This document shows, in pieces, positions 1 to 9,368 of a DNA stretch of 64,000 nt. Below the pieces are notes generated by a model, which was given only the letters and a program-made list of their open reading frames with translations, was not told the DNA's origin and did not search any database. The position numbers and the translations under genes are program-made. The stretch covers positions 2,015,382 to 2,079,381 of the forward strand of contig JACJYL010000002.1 of assembly GCA_020636105.1 (NCBI GenBank), written 5' to 3'. The DNA comes from Lewinellaceae bacterium (GTDB lineage Bacteria > Bacteroidota > Bacteroidia > Chitinophagales > Saprospiraceae). Numbering within the stretch: the first letter of the stretch is position 1; each line of letters begins with the position of its first letter.

Positions 1-723
1 ATCGGCGGATTCCCTACTTCTATTTATTCCGTTTATGACATTTTAGAAGACTTCCATTCCACTTTTGGTCTGAAAGCCAAAATCACGGAATACGATACCA
101 ATCCCGCCATGAGTGATGATTTGTGCGCCACCTATCTTCGTGATTTTCTGACCATGGTTTTTAGCCATGAGAGCACCGACGGATTCATGATGTGGGGTTT
201 TTGGGATGGAGCCCACTGGTACCAAAACGCACCTATGTTCCGGCAGGACTGGTCGCTTAAACCGGCAGGGCAGACGTTCATCGACATGGTTTTTAACGAA
301 TGGTGGACCAATGCATCCGGACAAACCGACAGCTCAGGAGAGTTTAAGGTGCGTGGTTTTAAAGGAAAATATAAAATCTCTGTTGATACAGGAAACGGGG
401 TCATGACCGACACCATTGAAATGCTTACCAATGTAATCGTCGTCAAAACGGGAGAATCCCCTTTCGTGGTGGCCAACCAATCCATTGACAAGGACCCTTC
501 TTTCAAAATTTACCCTAACCCTGCCAGGGATTTTATCAATATCGAAAAATCAACCCCGGAAAACGTGATGATCCGCATCATAGACATGACAGGGAGAGTC
601 GTTTTTTCCAAAAAAATGAAAACAGAAAAATGCACCATCCCCTTAAATTTCGGGGCGGGAGTTTATGAAGTCATCCTGGAGAAAAACGGAAAAATTTATT
701 CCGAAAGAATTATCGTGCAGTGA
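1..723 (+). CDS. Glycoside hydrolase family 10 endo-xylanase, C-terminal part, with T9SS sorting domain (5' end outside window)
   Basis: Only the last 240 residues are inside the window; the frame is open to base 1. The segment GLKAKITEYD (nt 67-96) matches the strand carrying the family 10 nucleophile, with the Glu at nt 88-90. GFMMWGFWDGAHW further on matches the conserved Trp-rich end of the GH10 barrel. From about residue 167 the protein has a type A T9SS sorting domain, with IYPNPARDF near its start and IIVQ at the end, so the enzyme is probably secreted and surface-attached. The expected role is cleavage of xylan or a related beta-1,4-glycan. The catalytic acid/base region and any binding modules lie upstream and cannot be judged. 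Confidence 0.85.
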   Translation: MGGFPTSIYSVYDILEDFHSTFGLKAKITEYDTNPAMSDDLCATYLRDFLTMVFSHESTDGFMMWGFWDGAHWYQNAPMFRQDWSLKPAGQTFIDMVFNEWWTNASGQTDSSGEFKVRGFKGKYKISVDTGNGVMTDTIEMLTNVIVVKTGESPFVVANQSIDKDPSFKIYPNPARDFINIEKSTPENVMIRIIDMTGRVVFSKKMKTEKCTIPLNFGAGVYEVILEKNGKIYSERIIVQ

Positions 724-1161
724 AAAAAGGTTAATTTAGATGCCTAGGTGAACATAAAAGCATAAAATTCAAATAAACCAAAAGCCTGCAACCGGGACTG
801 GTTTCTTATGATGACCGGGCTTATCAAAAGCTGCTGGTGGAGGATCCACCAGGAAAATAATCCCGTATTATCCGGTCTTTTCACTGGCTTTTTAGTCCAA
901 AATTGAGTATATTTATGGATTGCAAATGACGGCTTGCTGCATTTCTTCGGGTAGGTATTGTCATTTGGTCCCCCCCCTCGTGTTTTTCCGGAGGTTAAAC
1001 AAACTTCTCCGCGCAAAACCAGCCAATAACATTAAGGAAATGCTCTCTTCTCTTCCGAATTGATTCCCTTTTGACAAAGCTTGAAGTCCATCTTTATCAA
1101 CAGATGCAAGCCAATGCGCTTCATGTTAAAGAGAATATTATTCATCATTATACCCCATAAG
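724..1161. other. Intergenic region without a recognisable gene
   Basis: No convincing reading frame in either direction. A perfect 8-bp stem with a GGA loop sits at 834-852 (CTGGTGGA/TCCACCAG), without a following T-run. The rest is ordinary intergenic sequence. The promoter of the next gene must lie here but I see no clear TAnnTTTG box. Confidence 0.5.
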
Positions 1162-1893
1162 ATGAAAAAAATAACTTGTTTCATGCTCATCTTTTGTATC
1201 GGATTGGCACTTTCCATGGAGGCACAGGAATGCAATTTGAGCGGTAAAGAAGATCTAGAGACTGTAAAAAATCACTATCCGGAGTGTACCGTTGATGATT
1301 CACTTTTGAAAGAGGCTTTTAATTTCGCCTTGAGCTATTTTCCCGAATTCGAGCATCTTACCATCAAGGTAAAATTTAAAAAAATGAAATATTCGATGCT
1401 CTGCCGCCCGACACTAAGAAGCTTACGCATCCCGCCACGATCCTATATTATCGCGGTGAACAATGACACTAAAAACCCTCTTCACCCGTTAAACGCAGGA
1501 TTTAAAGCCCTGACGGGATGTTTCGGCCATGAGCTGGCACATATTGTAACGTACAAGAATCAGTCAAAAAAAGAATTGATCTCCGATTGTTTCAGGTATC
1601 TTTTCAGCAGGCAGTTCAGGAGAAACTATGAAAGGCAAACAGACATCATTACTGCCCAAAAAGGCCTTGGATTTGAAAACTACCTGTTTGAAAAATACCT
1701 TGAAAAGTTCGTTGACCCCTCAAAAGGGTTCCTGAAAAAACGCTATAAAACCTACTCCAGATCGGAAGACTTATGGAAAATTTTCCTCGAATACAATCCC
1801 GAGAATACAGACCAGGCTTTCATTTTACGTCAGGATCTGCTTCACCGCTCCCCGGTAAGCGGAAGGACTATTCCCCGTTTTTTCCTTGAATAA
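1162..1893 (+). CDS. Secreted putative zinc metallopeptidase-like protein (HELAH motif)
   Basis: 243 residues. I chose the ATG at 1162 because the residues from there form a normal signal peptide (MKKITCFMLIFCIGLALS, cleavage probably after MEAQ). The frame is open back to 1081, but that extension does not look like a signal. H123-E124-L125-A126-H127 fits the HExxH zinc-binding and catalytic motif. ERQTD at 157-161 lies about 30 residues downstream and could supply the third ligand, as in gluzincins. No named family is recognised, and activity is inference. The last 69 bp overlap the convergent AraC-type gene. The protein is probably exported to the periplasm or surface; it has no T9SS tail. 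Confidence 0.7.
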   Translation: MKKITCFMLIFCIGLALSMEAQECNLSGKEDLETVKNHYPECTVDDSLLKEAFNFALSYFPEFEHLTIKVKFKKMKYSMLCRPTLRSLRIPPRSYIIAVNNDTKNPLHPLNAGFKALTGCFGHELAHIVTYKNQSKKELISDCFRYLFSRQFRRNYERQTDIITAQKGLGFENYLFEKYLEKFVDPSKGFLKKRYKTYSRSEDLWKIFLEYNPENTDQAFILRQDLLHRSPVSGRTIPRFFLE

Positions 1894-2706
1894 CTTATTG
1901 AAGTGAGAAAAATTATTGAACCCGCTCTCAAAGGCAATTTCCGTAATGCTTTTTTGTTCTTCTATAAGTAATTTACAAGCATGGATCACCCTGAATTCAT
2001 TAACAAATTGAGTAAAGGTCTTCCCTGACTGCTTTTTAAAATAGCGGCAGAATGCCGGGACAGTCATATTCACTTCAGCTGAAATTTCATCCAGGGGAAT
2101 AGCCCGGGTAAAATTGGAATGCACAAAATCATAAATTTCATTGATCCTGTCATTGTCCTGCGGTTTCACCTCCAGCGCAAACTCTCTGGCGTTGAGCAAC
2201 TCATATTCTTCAGACTCGGCCATCTGCCTGAGAATGGACAGCAATTCCATCAAACGGTCAAACTGATCCATCACGGCAAGTTGTTCCAGCCGCCCCCCTA
2301 TCACCTTCCTGGTCTCCCCGAAAAAAGAAATTCCTAAACGGGCACGTTCGAATAATTGCCGGACTGGTTTCATCTCCGGGATATCAAAAAAATTATCTCC
2401 CAAAAAGTTCTCTCTCATCTGAACCACTACCTCCGATTCATTACGGGTCATGCGATCCGTAAATCCGGCATGAGGTAAGCCCGACCCCATGAGGATCAGT
2501 TCCCCATTTTGGTAGCAGGACAAATGATTGCCAATATGCCGCTTACCACTCCCTCCTTTCACATAGATCAACTCCAGTTCCGGGTGGAAATGATAAAATC
2601 GGGGGGAATTTTTATTTTGCTCATTAAAAACCCTTACCGTAAAAGAGCTTCCAAAGGTGGGATCTATTTTTTCAAATGCCGGCTTAAGCTTGGTCATAAT
2701 TTTCAA
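1825..2706 (-). CDS. AraC family transcriptional regulator with N-terminal cupin domain
   Basis: 293 residues. The N-terminal half carries a cupin-like sensing domain (FYHFHPELELIYV around 36-48, then GSGLPHAGF). The C-terminal ~100 residues form the double helix-turn-helix of AraC proteins, with the typical end FNNFSHFNKLFKEKTGNSP followed by SAYR. It probably binds a small ligand, perhaps a sugar, and activates a nearby target. A second Met at codon 4 is an alternative start. Its 3' end runs into the convergent HELAH gene. The gene faces away from the small exported protein at 2974, and the space between them holds -7-like boxes for both directions. Confidence 0.88.
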   Translation of the reverse strand: MKIMTKLKPAFEKIDPTFGSSFTVRVFNEQNKNSPRFYHFHPELELIYVKGGSGKRHIGNHLSCYQNGELILMGSGLPHAGFTDRMTRNESEVVVQMRENFLGDNFFDIPEMKPVRQLFERARLGISFFGETRKVIGGRLEQLAVMDQFDRLMELLSILRQMAESEEYELLNAREFALEVKPQDNDRINEIYDFVHSNFTRAIPLDEISAEVNMTVPAFCRYFKKQSGKTFTQFVNEFRVIHACKLLIEEQKSITEIAFESGFNNFSHFNKLFKEKTGNSPSAYRGAVKQILT

Positions 2707-2720
2707 ATTGAATGATAAGG

Positions 2721-2728
2721 CAAAATTA
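2721..2728 (-). promoter_or_regulatory. Candidate Bacteroidota -7 element for the AraC gene
   Basis: On the minus strand the bases read TAATTTTG, a full match to TAnnTTTG. Transcription would start near 2714, giving a leader of 8-17 nt depending on which Met is used. No good -33 TTG is seen at the usual spacing. Confidence 0.4.
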
Positions 2729-2870
2729 TACAGGTCTCAAGTATTAAACCTGTACTATATTACCCTATATCAATGTAAAATTAACTATATGGACTGAAAG
2801 TTTATTTAATTCAGGTAAAATAACACATATATCGGCCAATTCTCAGGTAGTATTGGGCTGAATGTGCCTA

Positions 2871-2878
2871 TATCTTTG
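2871..2878 (+). promoter_or_regulatory. Candidate -7 element for the exported protein at 2974
   Basis: TATCTTTG matches TAnnTTTG. A TTG lies about 17 bases upstream (within TATTGGG at 2851), slightly closer than usual. The leader would be about 90 nt. Confidence 0.45.
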
Positions 2879-2973
2879 TCCTGTCAATTCCTCAAAAAAG
2901 GAGTTGCGTTTTTTTCACCCAACAAAATGATCATAATTGATCCATTCGTAAATCTTAAAAAACTGTTTTAACT

Positions 2974-3630
2974 ATGCAATTATTTAAATTGAAATCGCTG
3001 GTAAAAGTTGTCGCCCTTTTTGTAATGTTGACCACTGCCGGCACCGCGCTGTTTGCTACTGATGTGAATCCGGGCATAGTAGTAACAAAAGGAAATCAAA
3101 AGTCTTTTGCGCTTCACCTGAACTATCAAACAGAAAGGAGTTTTAAGATTGCTTTGAAAGATGCTGCCTCCACGACACTCTTTAAGGAGAACGTAAAGCA
3201 GGCCAAGGCATTTGCCAAAAATTTTGACCTGAAAAATCTCCCTGATGGAACTTACTTCCTGCAAATCGAAGACCAGCAGAGTATTCACACCCAGGCGATT
3301 GAGGTTCACGGCAATACTTTAACCATCGACAAAAGTGGAGAAGAGAAAATCTTTAAACCTGTCGTTTATAAAAAGGATCAAAAAGTCTACCTGACAGCCC
3401 TTTTGCTGGATGGTGCAGACGTAGAAATCTCAGTACGCGACGACAATGGTGACCTGGTTTACCGGGAAATGATCGAGAATCAGGTAAGTATTGAAAAAGT
3501 TTTCAGCTTTGCCGGACAGAATCCTGAGGATTTTAACATCTCTGTTCGCTACAAAAATTATGCGTTCGAGTTTAACAATTACTCCACCATTCCTTCAATC
3601 TTACACGAGTCCACTCGCACGTTAAAGTAA
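2974..3630 (+). CDS. Exported protein of two beta-sandwich-like halves (DUF3244-like), function unknown
   Basis: 218 residues with a signal peptide (hydrophobic stretch about residues 8-28, cleavage near ALFATD). The mature part looks like two similar beta-rich halves. The first holds FDLKNLPDGTYFLQIED, the kind of turn found in DUF3244 and sorting-domain-like folds; the second holds VEISVRDDNGDLVYRE. It does not end in a standard T9SS sorting domain. It is followed by a strong terminator and preceded by its own candidate promoter, so it is probably a single-gene unit. A periplasmic or surface role is inference; no enzyme motif is visible. Confidence 0.7.
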   Translation: MQLFKLKSLVKVVALFVMLTTAGTALFATDVNPGIVVTKGNQKSFALHLNYQTERSFKIALKDAASTTLFKENVKQAKAFAKNFDLKNLPDGTYFLQIEDQQSIHTQAIEVHGNTLTIDKSGEEKIFKPVVYKKDQKVYLTALLLDGADVEISVRDDNGDLVYREMIENQVSIEKVFSFAGQNPEDFNISVRYKNYAFEFNNYSTIPSILHESTRTLK

Positions 3631-3660
3631 GATTTTAGATGAGACCATGAACATTTCCGC

Positions 3661-3700
3661 AGCCCGGTACCGAATGCATTCGGTACCGGGCTTTTTTTTT
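3661..3700 (+). terminator. Strong intrinsic terminator (perfect palindrome plus T9)
   Basis: Bases 3661-3692 are a perfect 32-bp palindrome beginning AGCCCGGTACCGAAT. A run of nine T (3692-3700) follows. It lies 30 bp after the stop of the exported protein and ends its transcript. There is no T-run on the other side, so it works mainly in the plus direction. Confidence 0.9.
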
Positions 3701-3753
3701 GCGGCATTCATCCTTCAGGCGGATGAGGAAAACCAATATTAAATCTTCCAGTG

Positions 3754-6700
3754 CTAATGTCTGCAGGAACAACCGGAATGCATAAAACTGTTGGTAACGC
3801 TATCCAATGGCCAGGCGTTTCCGCTACCCGGCTGTTCAAAGTAAAATTTGCTGCGTTTTTTATCGTAATTCCCGGTTTCATTCAACGTAGCTGCATCATA
3901 CAACCTTCCGTTCAACATGACATACCGGATCGATTCGGAATGGTGAATATCTTCAAGAGGATTTTCATCCAAAATGATCAAATCAGCCAGTTTACCCGCT
4001 TCTATGGAACCGATCTCTTTGTCCATTCCCAAATATTTAGCTCCGTTAATCGTGGCGCATTTTAATGCCTGGTGGTTGGACATTCCGCCCTGGGCCAGCA
4101 TCCAAAGTTCCCAGTGAGCGCCCAATCCCTGCAACTGGCCATGGGAACCTAAATTGATGTTCACTCCATTTTCCTGAAGTTTGGCACAGGATTGGGAGGT
4201 TAAAATGTGTCCGTTTTGGTATTCCTCTTCGGGAATCATAGTACGGTGACGGGAACGGGCATCAATGATGGCACGGGGGGTAAACGACAACAATTTCTCG
4301 TTTTCCCAAACATTGCTGTGTTGATAAAAATAGTACTCTCCGTTAACCCCGCCATAATTGACGATAAGTGTGGGGGTATTGTGGGAGTCTGTTGACCCCC
4401 AGAATTTTAAAACATCCTGATACAAAGGCGCCACAGGTATATTGTGCTCTATCCCGGTGTGGCCATCCGCCACCATGGTGAGATTGTGATAGAAGAAAGA
4501 ACCTCCTTCCGGCACCACCAGCATGCCCAGTTCACGGGCGGCCTGGATCACCTGCTGGCGCTGGTCCCTGCGTGGCTGATTGTAACTTTTTACAGAAAAA
4601 GCGCCATAGGCTTTGGTACGTCTAAGGGCTGAACGGGCGTCATCAAGGCTATTGATGACTGCTTTAAAATCACCTTCTGCCCCATACAAAATAACCCCTG
4701 TTGAAAATAAACGGGGGCCGAGCATCTCCCCGGCTTTGATCATTTCAGATTGGGAAAAGATCATTTCAGAATTGGAAGAGGGGTCATGAGCCGTTGTTAC
4801 CCCAAAAGCAAGGTTGGCGTAATACTCCCATTGCTTTTTTGGGCTGAGGCCCATTCTGAAATTTCCCAGGTGACCGTGAACGTCAACCATTCCGGGCATG
4901 ATGGTTTTTCCTTCCATGTTGTAAACTTTAGCCTCTTGCGGAATACGTACATTTTTACCCACTTTTTTGATCCGGTTGCCTTCCACCAGTACGGTACCCG
5001 ATTCAATCACTTTATCGCCATCCATGGTAATGATCCTGACATTAGTGAAAGCCACCGTCCCTTCAGGGCGATCAGAAGGCAACTGCAGATTAATTTTCAA
5101 GCCTGCAGTATCAACAGGAGGCACCGTATCCAGGGAACCTTCCAAAAAAGTAAACCGTCGTGTCAGTTCGTCGCTAAAATACTCATTGCCAAGGGTCCAG
5201 AACAGTTTTTTGCTGTTGGAAGACCAGTGCAAATTCACCCCGGCATCCCGAGCTACCTGGGCCACGGGTATCGCTTTGGTCTCTGCGGAAAGTTCCATAG
5301 CTTTTCCAGGCAACGGCATGGGAGCAATGTAAACCTTGTATAAGTCTGAAAAGGCAATCCACTTATTATCGGGGCTGGGTGAAAATTGAGTGGCATATTT
5401 GGTTTCAAAAATGACCTTTTCATCCGAACCATCCGGTTTGATGGATTTGAAAGATTTTTTTAAACTGCCGAAAATTTCGCCCCCTGTGGAAAGAAAAAGT
5501 CTTTTACCTACTTGATCAAAAACCGGATTTTCTCCTTGTTCCGTAACAAATTTCAAATCACTGCCATTCGCATTCATCAAATAAATTCCTGCCTTTTCCG
5601 AATGGGTAAAGCCTTGATGGCCATTGCCGCCTTCCTTCCTAAAGACGATAAATTTACCATCCGGTGAAAAGCAAGGGGTACGATATATTCCTTTTTGGGA
5701 AGTCAGCTTCACGATCCGCTCCTCCCCCGCGCCGGCATCCAGCTTAAAAAGGTTAACAGCTCCCATTGCTTCATCGTCCCAGGATACATAAACGACAGAT
5801 TTTCCATCAGGCGAAAAGCAAGGTTCAAATTCCAGGTCTGTGCTATGGGTCAGCCGTTGAGGCGTTCCATTGGGCAGATCCATTTTCCAAAGGTGGCCGA
5901 CGGCATTAAAAACAGCCGTTTTCTCATCAGGCGAGGTGCGCAGGTGGCGGATGGCTTTCACCTCGAAATTATCTGTGAAGGCATGATTTTCAAACCGCAA
6001 TGTTTCAGCGAATTTTTGTTTGGCTTTTACACTAAAAGGAATATTCGAGGCTTCCCCTGTTTTGGCATCCACCTTCCACAATTTACCCTTTCCCCAAATT
6101 ACGATATTTTTATCATCCGGCATCCAGTCGAAACCAGTGTAAGAACCAAAAATAGTCCAGGCCTCCTGCTGGTCTTTGGTGAGCCCGTCAAATAAAGGAA
6201 ATTGTTCCCCTGTCTCCAGGTCATGTACAAAAAGAACTGATTTCGTTCGTATTCTTCTGACAAAAGCCAGTTTTTTACCGTCATTGGATATCTGCGGCCG
6301 AACCGCTCCACCCGGGCCGCTGACGACCGTTTCAATTTTACCCTCTTGCCTGTCATAACGTTTGATGACGAATATCTGGCTATTGGGGTCTTTATTGTAT
6401 TGAAAATAACCTCCGGGGTACACATCTTCACTGAAATAAACATACCGCCCGTCGGGAGAAATTGAAGGCTCATTGACATCCTGCTGATCATTTTTGCGTT
6501 TGGTCAATTGCACGCCGGTTCCTCCGGAAATATGATACAGCCACATTTCTCCTGCCCCAAGGGAACGCTCGGAGGTGAAATGTTTTCTGGCTACAAAGTA
6601 TTGATTGTCCGGCATCCAGGCGGCATTATTGAGCAGGCGAAACTTTTCCTCTGTGACCTGTTTTGCCTCCTTTCCTTCGGTATCCATGACCCAGATGTTA

Positions 6701-7032
6701 TCGCCGCCGCCGGCGTCGCTGGTAAACAATATTTTCTTACCATCCGGACTAAAACGGGGTTGGACTTCCCAGGCCAGGCCCTGTCGCAATACCGTCGCCT
6801 TCCCGCCAGCAACAGGCATTTTATAAATATCCCCCAGCAGATCAAAAACAATGGTTTTTCCGTCAGGGCTGACATCCAGGTTCATCCATGTACCCTCGTC
6901 AAGATCAAATTCCACCTCCTTGTAATTTCCTGGCGGATTGTTGACGTCCCACTTTTTTTTGTCTTTTTTGTCCTGGCTAAAGCCGAAAAAAACCATAAGC
7001 AATAATAATCCGGTAAGCAGTGTTCTGATCAT
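3754..7032 (-). CDS. Exported PD40 beta-propeller / amidohydrolase fusion protein
   Basis: 1092 residues with a signal peptide (MIRTLLTGLLLLMVFFGFSQ). Residues about 40-640 consist of WD40-like/TolB-type propeller repeats with repeated SPDGK motifs. From about 660 an amidohydrolase domain follows: MPGMVDVHGH with H719 and H721 as metal ligands, K815 in FSVKSY as likely bridging Lys, H863 in GIEH, and an exit region with KLADLIILDENP. Where most amidohydrolases have the catalytic Asp the sequence reads GSHGQ (H964). The protein ends in CSCRH. Such fusions are annotated as exported amidohydrolases or imidazolonepropionase-like proteins; the substrate is unknown. It is monocistronic. Confidence 0.85.
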   Translation of the reverse strand: MIRTLLTGLLLLMVFFGFSQDKKDKKKWDVNNPPGNYKEVEFDLDEGTWMNLDVSPDGKTIVFDLLGDIYKMPVAGGKATVLRQGLAWEVQPRFSPDGKKILFTSDAGGGDNIWVMDTEGKEAKQVTEEKFRLLNNAAWMPDNQYFVARKHFTSERSLGAGEMWLYHISGGTGVQLTKRKNDQQDVNEPSISPDGRYVYFSEDVYPGGYFQYNKDPNSQIFVIKRYDRQEGKIETVVSGPGGAVRPQISNDGKKLAFVRRIRTKSVLFVHDLETGEQFPLFDGLTKDQQEAWTIFGSYTGFDWMPDDKNIVIWGKGKLWKVDAKTGEASNIPFSVKAKQKFAETLRFENHAFTDNFEVKAIRHLRTSPDEKTAVFNAVGHLWKMDLPNGTPQRLTHSTDLEFEPCFSPDGKSVVYVSWDDEAMGAVNLFKLDAGAGEERIVKLTSQKGIYRTPCFSPDGKFIVFRKEGGNGHQGFTHSEKAGIYLMNANGSDLKFVTEQGENPVFDQVGKRLFLSTGGEIFGSLKKSFKSIKPDGSDEKVIFETKYATQFSPSPDNKWIAFSDLYKVYIAPMPLPGKAMELSAETKAIPVAQVARDAGVNLHWSSNSKKLFWTLGNEYFSDELTRRFTFLEGSLDTVPPVDTAGLKINLQLPSDRPEGTVAFTNVRIITMDGDKVIESGTVLVEGNRIKKVGKNVRIPQEAKVYNMEGKTIMPGMVDVHGHLGNFRMGLSPKKQWEYYANLAFGVTTAHDPSSNSEMIFSQSEMIKAGEMLGPRLFSTGVILYGAEGDFKAVINSLDDARSALRRTKAYGAFSVKSYNQPRRDQRQQVIQAARELGMLVVPEGGSFFYHNLTMVADGHTGIEHNIPVAPLYQDVLKFWGSTDSHNTPTLIVNYGGVNGEYYFYQHSNVWENEKLLSFTPRAIIDARSRHRTMIPEEEYQNGHILTSQSCAKLQENGVNINLGSHGQLQGLGAHWELWMLAQGGMSNHQALKCATINGAKYLGMDKEIGSIEAGKLADLIILDENPLEDIHHSESIRYVMLNGRLYDAATLNETGNYDKKRSKFYFEQPGSGNAWPLDSVTNSFMHSGCSCRH

Positions 7033-7203
7033 GTTTCTTTTTTTTAATGGTTAAGTTGGTCTGGTTCAAAAAATGCTGATCAAAAATAATTAAGAATGGG
7101 ATAGGGAGGTAACAGTGCGTGAATGAAATAATCCATAAAATTGGAAAGAAGGTTTTTTTGAAAATTTATGTTTCATCTATTTTTAATTTTAAATTAATTG
7201 TAT

Positions 7204-7211
7204 TATTTTTG
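7204..7211 (+). promoter_or_regulatory. Candidate -7 element for the BRO-N gene
   Basis: TATTTTTG fits TAnnTTTG and lies 33 bp before the ATG at 7245 in a very AT-rich stretch. No clear -33 box. Confidence 0.35.
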
Positions 7212-7244
7212 AAGCACTGAATATTTAACCCATAAAAATTCGAA

Positions 7245-8090
7245 ATGGAAGAACAAAACAAATTAATCGTATTTCAAGAAAAAGGGATTCGTCGTGTATG
7301 GCATGAAGATGAGTGGTGGTTTGCGGTGGCAGATGTTATTGAAGCATTAACAGATTCGAACGATGTTAGACAATACATCAAAAAAATGCGAAAGAGGGAT
7401 GACCAACTGAATACCAAATGGGGTACAATTTGTACCCCACTTGAAATGACTGCCAAAGACGGAAAAAAAAGAAAAATAAATGCCTCCAATATTGAAGGGC
7501 TTTTCCGCATCATTCAGTCTATCCCTTCTCCGAAAGCTGAACCTTTCAAACAATGGCTTGCCAAAGTTGGATATGAACGTATACAGGAGATAGAAAATCC
7601 TGAGTTAGCAGCCCAAAGAGCACGAAATTACTACAAGGAATTAGGATATAGTGAAGCATGGATTGAGACTCGCCTAAAGAGCATTGAAATAAGGAGCAAA
7701 CTAACAGATGAATGGGACGAACGGGGAGTGAAAAAAGGCAGAGAGTATTCTATTTTAACGGCAGAAATTTCTAAAGCTACTTTTGGATTAACACCTTCGG
7801 AATACAAAAATCATAAAGATCTAACCAAGGAAAATCTTCGGGATCACATGACTGACCTCGAGTTAATTTTTACAATGCTAGGCGAAACAACTACTCGCGA
7901 TAAAGCTATTGAAAAAGATGCCCAGGGATTTGATAAAAACAAAGATGCGGCAATTGAAGGAGGTACTGCTGCCGGTAAAGCCCTTGACGCCTATGAAAAA
8001 GAAACACAAAAAAAAGTTGTGACGGACAAAAACTTCAAACACCAAATTGCCGAAGCTAAAAATAAAAATTTACCTCCAAATAACAGTTAG
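7245..8090 (+). CDS. BRO-N domain protein with DinD-like C-terminal region
   Basis: 281 residues. Residues about 10-110 match the BRO N-terminal domain found in phage antirepressors (RRVWHEDEWWFAVADVIEAL, then INASNIEGLFRIIQS). The region from about 125 on (NPELAAQRARNYYKELGYSE, later LRDHMTDLELIFTMLGE and KNKDAAIEGGTAAG) resembles the DNA-damage-inducible DinD family. BRO-N domains bind DNA; DinD of E. coli is SOS-controlled and affects RecA. The gene is visibly richer in A+T than its neighbours, and no phage genes lie nearby, so it looks like a transferred single gene. Its stop codon overlaps that of convergent rlmI by two bases. Confidence 0.85.
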   Translation: MEEQNKLIVFQEKGIRRVWHEDEWWFAVADVIEALTDSNDVRQYIKKMRKRDDQLNTKWGTICTPLEMTAKDGKKRKINASNIEGLFRIIQSIPSPKAEPFKQWLAKVGYERIQEIENPELAAQRARNYYKELGYSEAWIETRLKSIEIRSKLTDEWDERGVKKGREYSILTAEISKATFGLTPSEYKNHKDLTKENLRDHMTDLELIFTMLGETTTRDKAIEKDAQGFDKNKDAAIEGGTAAGKALDAYEKETQKKVVTDKNFKHQIAEAKNKNLPPNNS

Positions 8091-9307
8091 CTCAACCGAT
8101 AATACACACTTTTCAAATAAGCCCCTTCAGGGAAACCAACCGGATGATCGATATCATGATATGTTTTTTCGAGCTCTTCGAAACCGCGCCCAGAGTTTTG
8201 TATCTCCCGAAGCACCAGGTCGAAATATTCATCGGCCTTGATGCGGCTGGAGCAGGAAGCCATCAGGAGCACGCCGTTTGGGGCGACGAGATGAATGGCC
8301 AACTGGCACAATCGGCTGTAGGTGTTTAAAGCCCGAAGGCGTTCACTGTCTCTTTTGGCAAAAGAAGGCGGATCGACGATGACAATATCAAAGGTTTTGC
8401 CTTGCGAGTGCAACTGTTGCATCCCTTCAAAAGCGTCAACAGCCATGATTTGGTGGTTTACTTTTTTGAAATTTAAGGCCACATTGTCCTGGGCCATGGA
8501 AAGCGCCTGGGCACTGATATCCAGGCTGATGACCTCCCGGGCTCCGCCGCCTAATGCATGGACGGAGAATCCTCCCGCATAGGCAAATATATCCAGCACG
8601 CTTTTCCCTTCGGAAATTTGTCCGATCTTCTTTCGGTTGTTGCGATGATCGAGGAAAAACCCTGTTTTGTGCCCCTGGATGACGTTGGCGGAAAATTTCA
8701 GTCCATGCTCCCTGAAAATGACCGATTGATCAGACAAAGTTCCCATTAAAACCTGCCCGTCCTTTAGCCCGTAAATGGAATCTCCTGCCTGCTGCATGGC
8801 GCGGCTCAACCTCAAAACGAGTACTTTGCTTTGGCTGACTTCAACCAGTTTAGGCAATACTATTTTTAAATAAGGCAGCCAGATCTGGGAATACAATTTC
8901 ACCACCAAAACGCCTGCATATACATCCGCAATGAGCCCCGGCAACCCGTCGTTTTCTCCGTGGATGAGGCGATAACTGTCTGTTTCCGTTTCCAACAGGG
9001 GCAGGCGGAGGGTATGGGCTGTTTTTATTCTGGCTTCAAACCAATCGGCATCGATTTGTGCAGAAGTATGAAAATGCAGCACCTTTATGCGAATGGGCGA
9101 AAAGGGATCGAATAATCCGGCAGCGAGGAATTTATTTTTTTTCTGATCGTAAATAATGGCAAGGTCACCAGGGTTCCCTTTTATACTTTGCTTCCGGATG
9201 GCTTCCTCAAATACCCAGGGATGCCCCTTATGGATGGCTTTCTCAGCAGCAGGTTTTACCTTTATGGCAATTCTTTGAATGGGAATATCCGGGAAATTTT
9301 CCAGCAC
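8087..9307 (-). CDS. rlmI: Class I SAM-dependent 23S rRNA methyltransferase, RlmI-like
   Basis: 406 residues, the usual length of the RlmI/RlmK family. An N-terminal PUA domain (KAAEKAIHKGHPWVFEEAI) is followed by the EEHEE linker region and a Rossmann methyltransferase domain with SVLDIFAYAGGFSVHAL (SAM binding) and VIVDPPSFAK (catalytic loop). LMASCSSRI near the end carries the conserved Cys. The likely reaction is m5C methylation of 23S rRNA. The gene is alone on its strand here and is convergent with the BRO-N gene. RlmK-like or unspecified RNA methylation is the alternative. Confidence 0.85.
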   Translation of the reverse strand: MLENFPDIPIQRIAIKVKPAAEKAIHKGHPWVFEEAIRKQSIKGNPGDLAIIYDQKKNKFLAAGLFDPFSPIRIKVLHFHTSAQIDADWFEARIKTAHTLRLPLLETETDSYRLIHGENDGLPGLIADVYAGVLVVKLYSQIWLPYLKIVLPKLVEVSQSKVLVLRLSRAMQQAGDSIYGLKDGQVLMGTLSDQSVIFREHGLKFSANVIQGHKTGFFLDHRNNRKKIGQISEGKSVLDIFAYAGGFSVHALGGGAREVISLDISAQALSMAQDNVALNFKKVNHQIMAVDAFEGMQQLHSQGKTFDIVIVDPPSFAKRDSERLRALNTYSRLCQLAIHLVAPNGVLLMASCSSRIKADEYFDLVLREIQNSGRGFEELEKTYHDIDHPVGFPEGAYLKSVYYRLS

Positions 9308-9368
9308 TTTGATTTATTTTTTATTCCTTATGTTTTGCGAAAGCCCTTGCGATCATGAACTTACCCGA

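Noticed and set aside
744..1016. Minus-strand frame in the gap after the xylanase
   Set aside because: No domain, odd composition, and no start context; it looks like chance.
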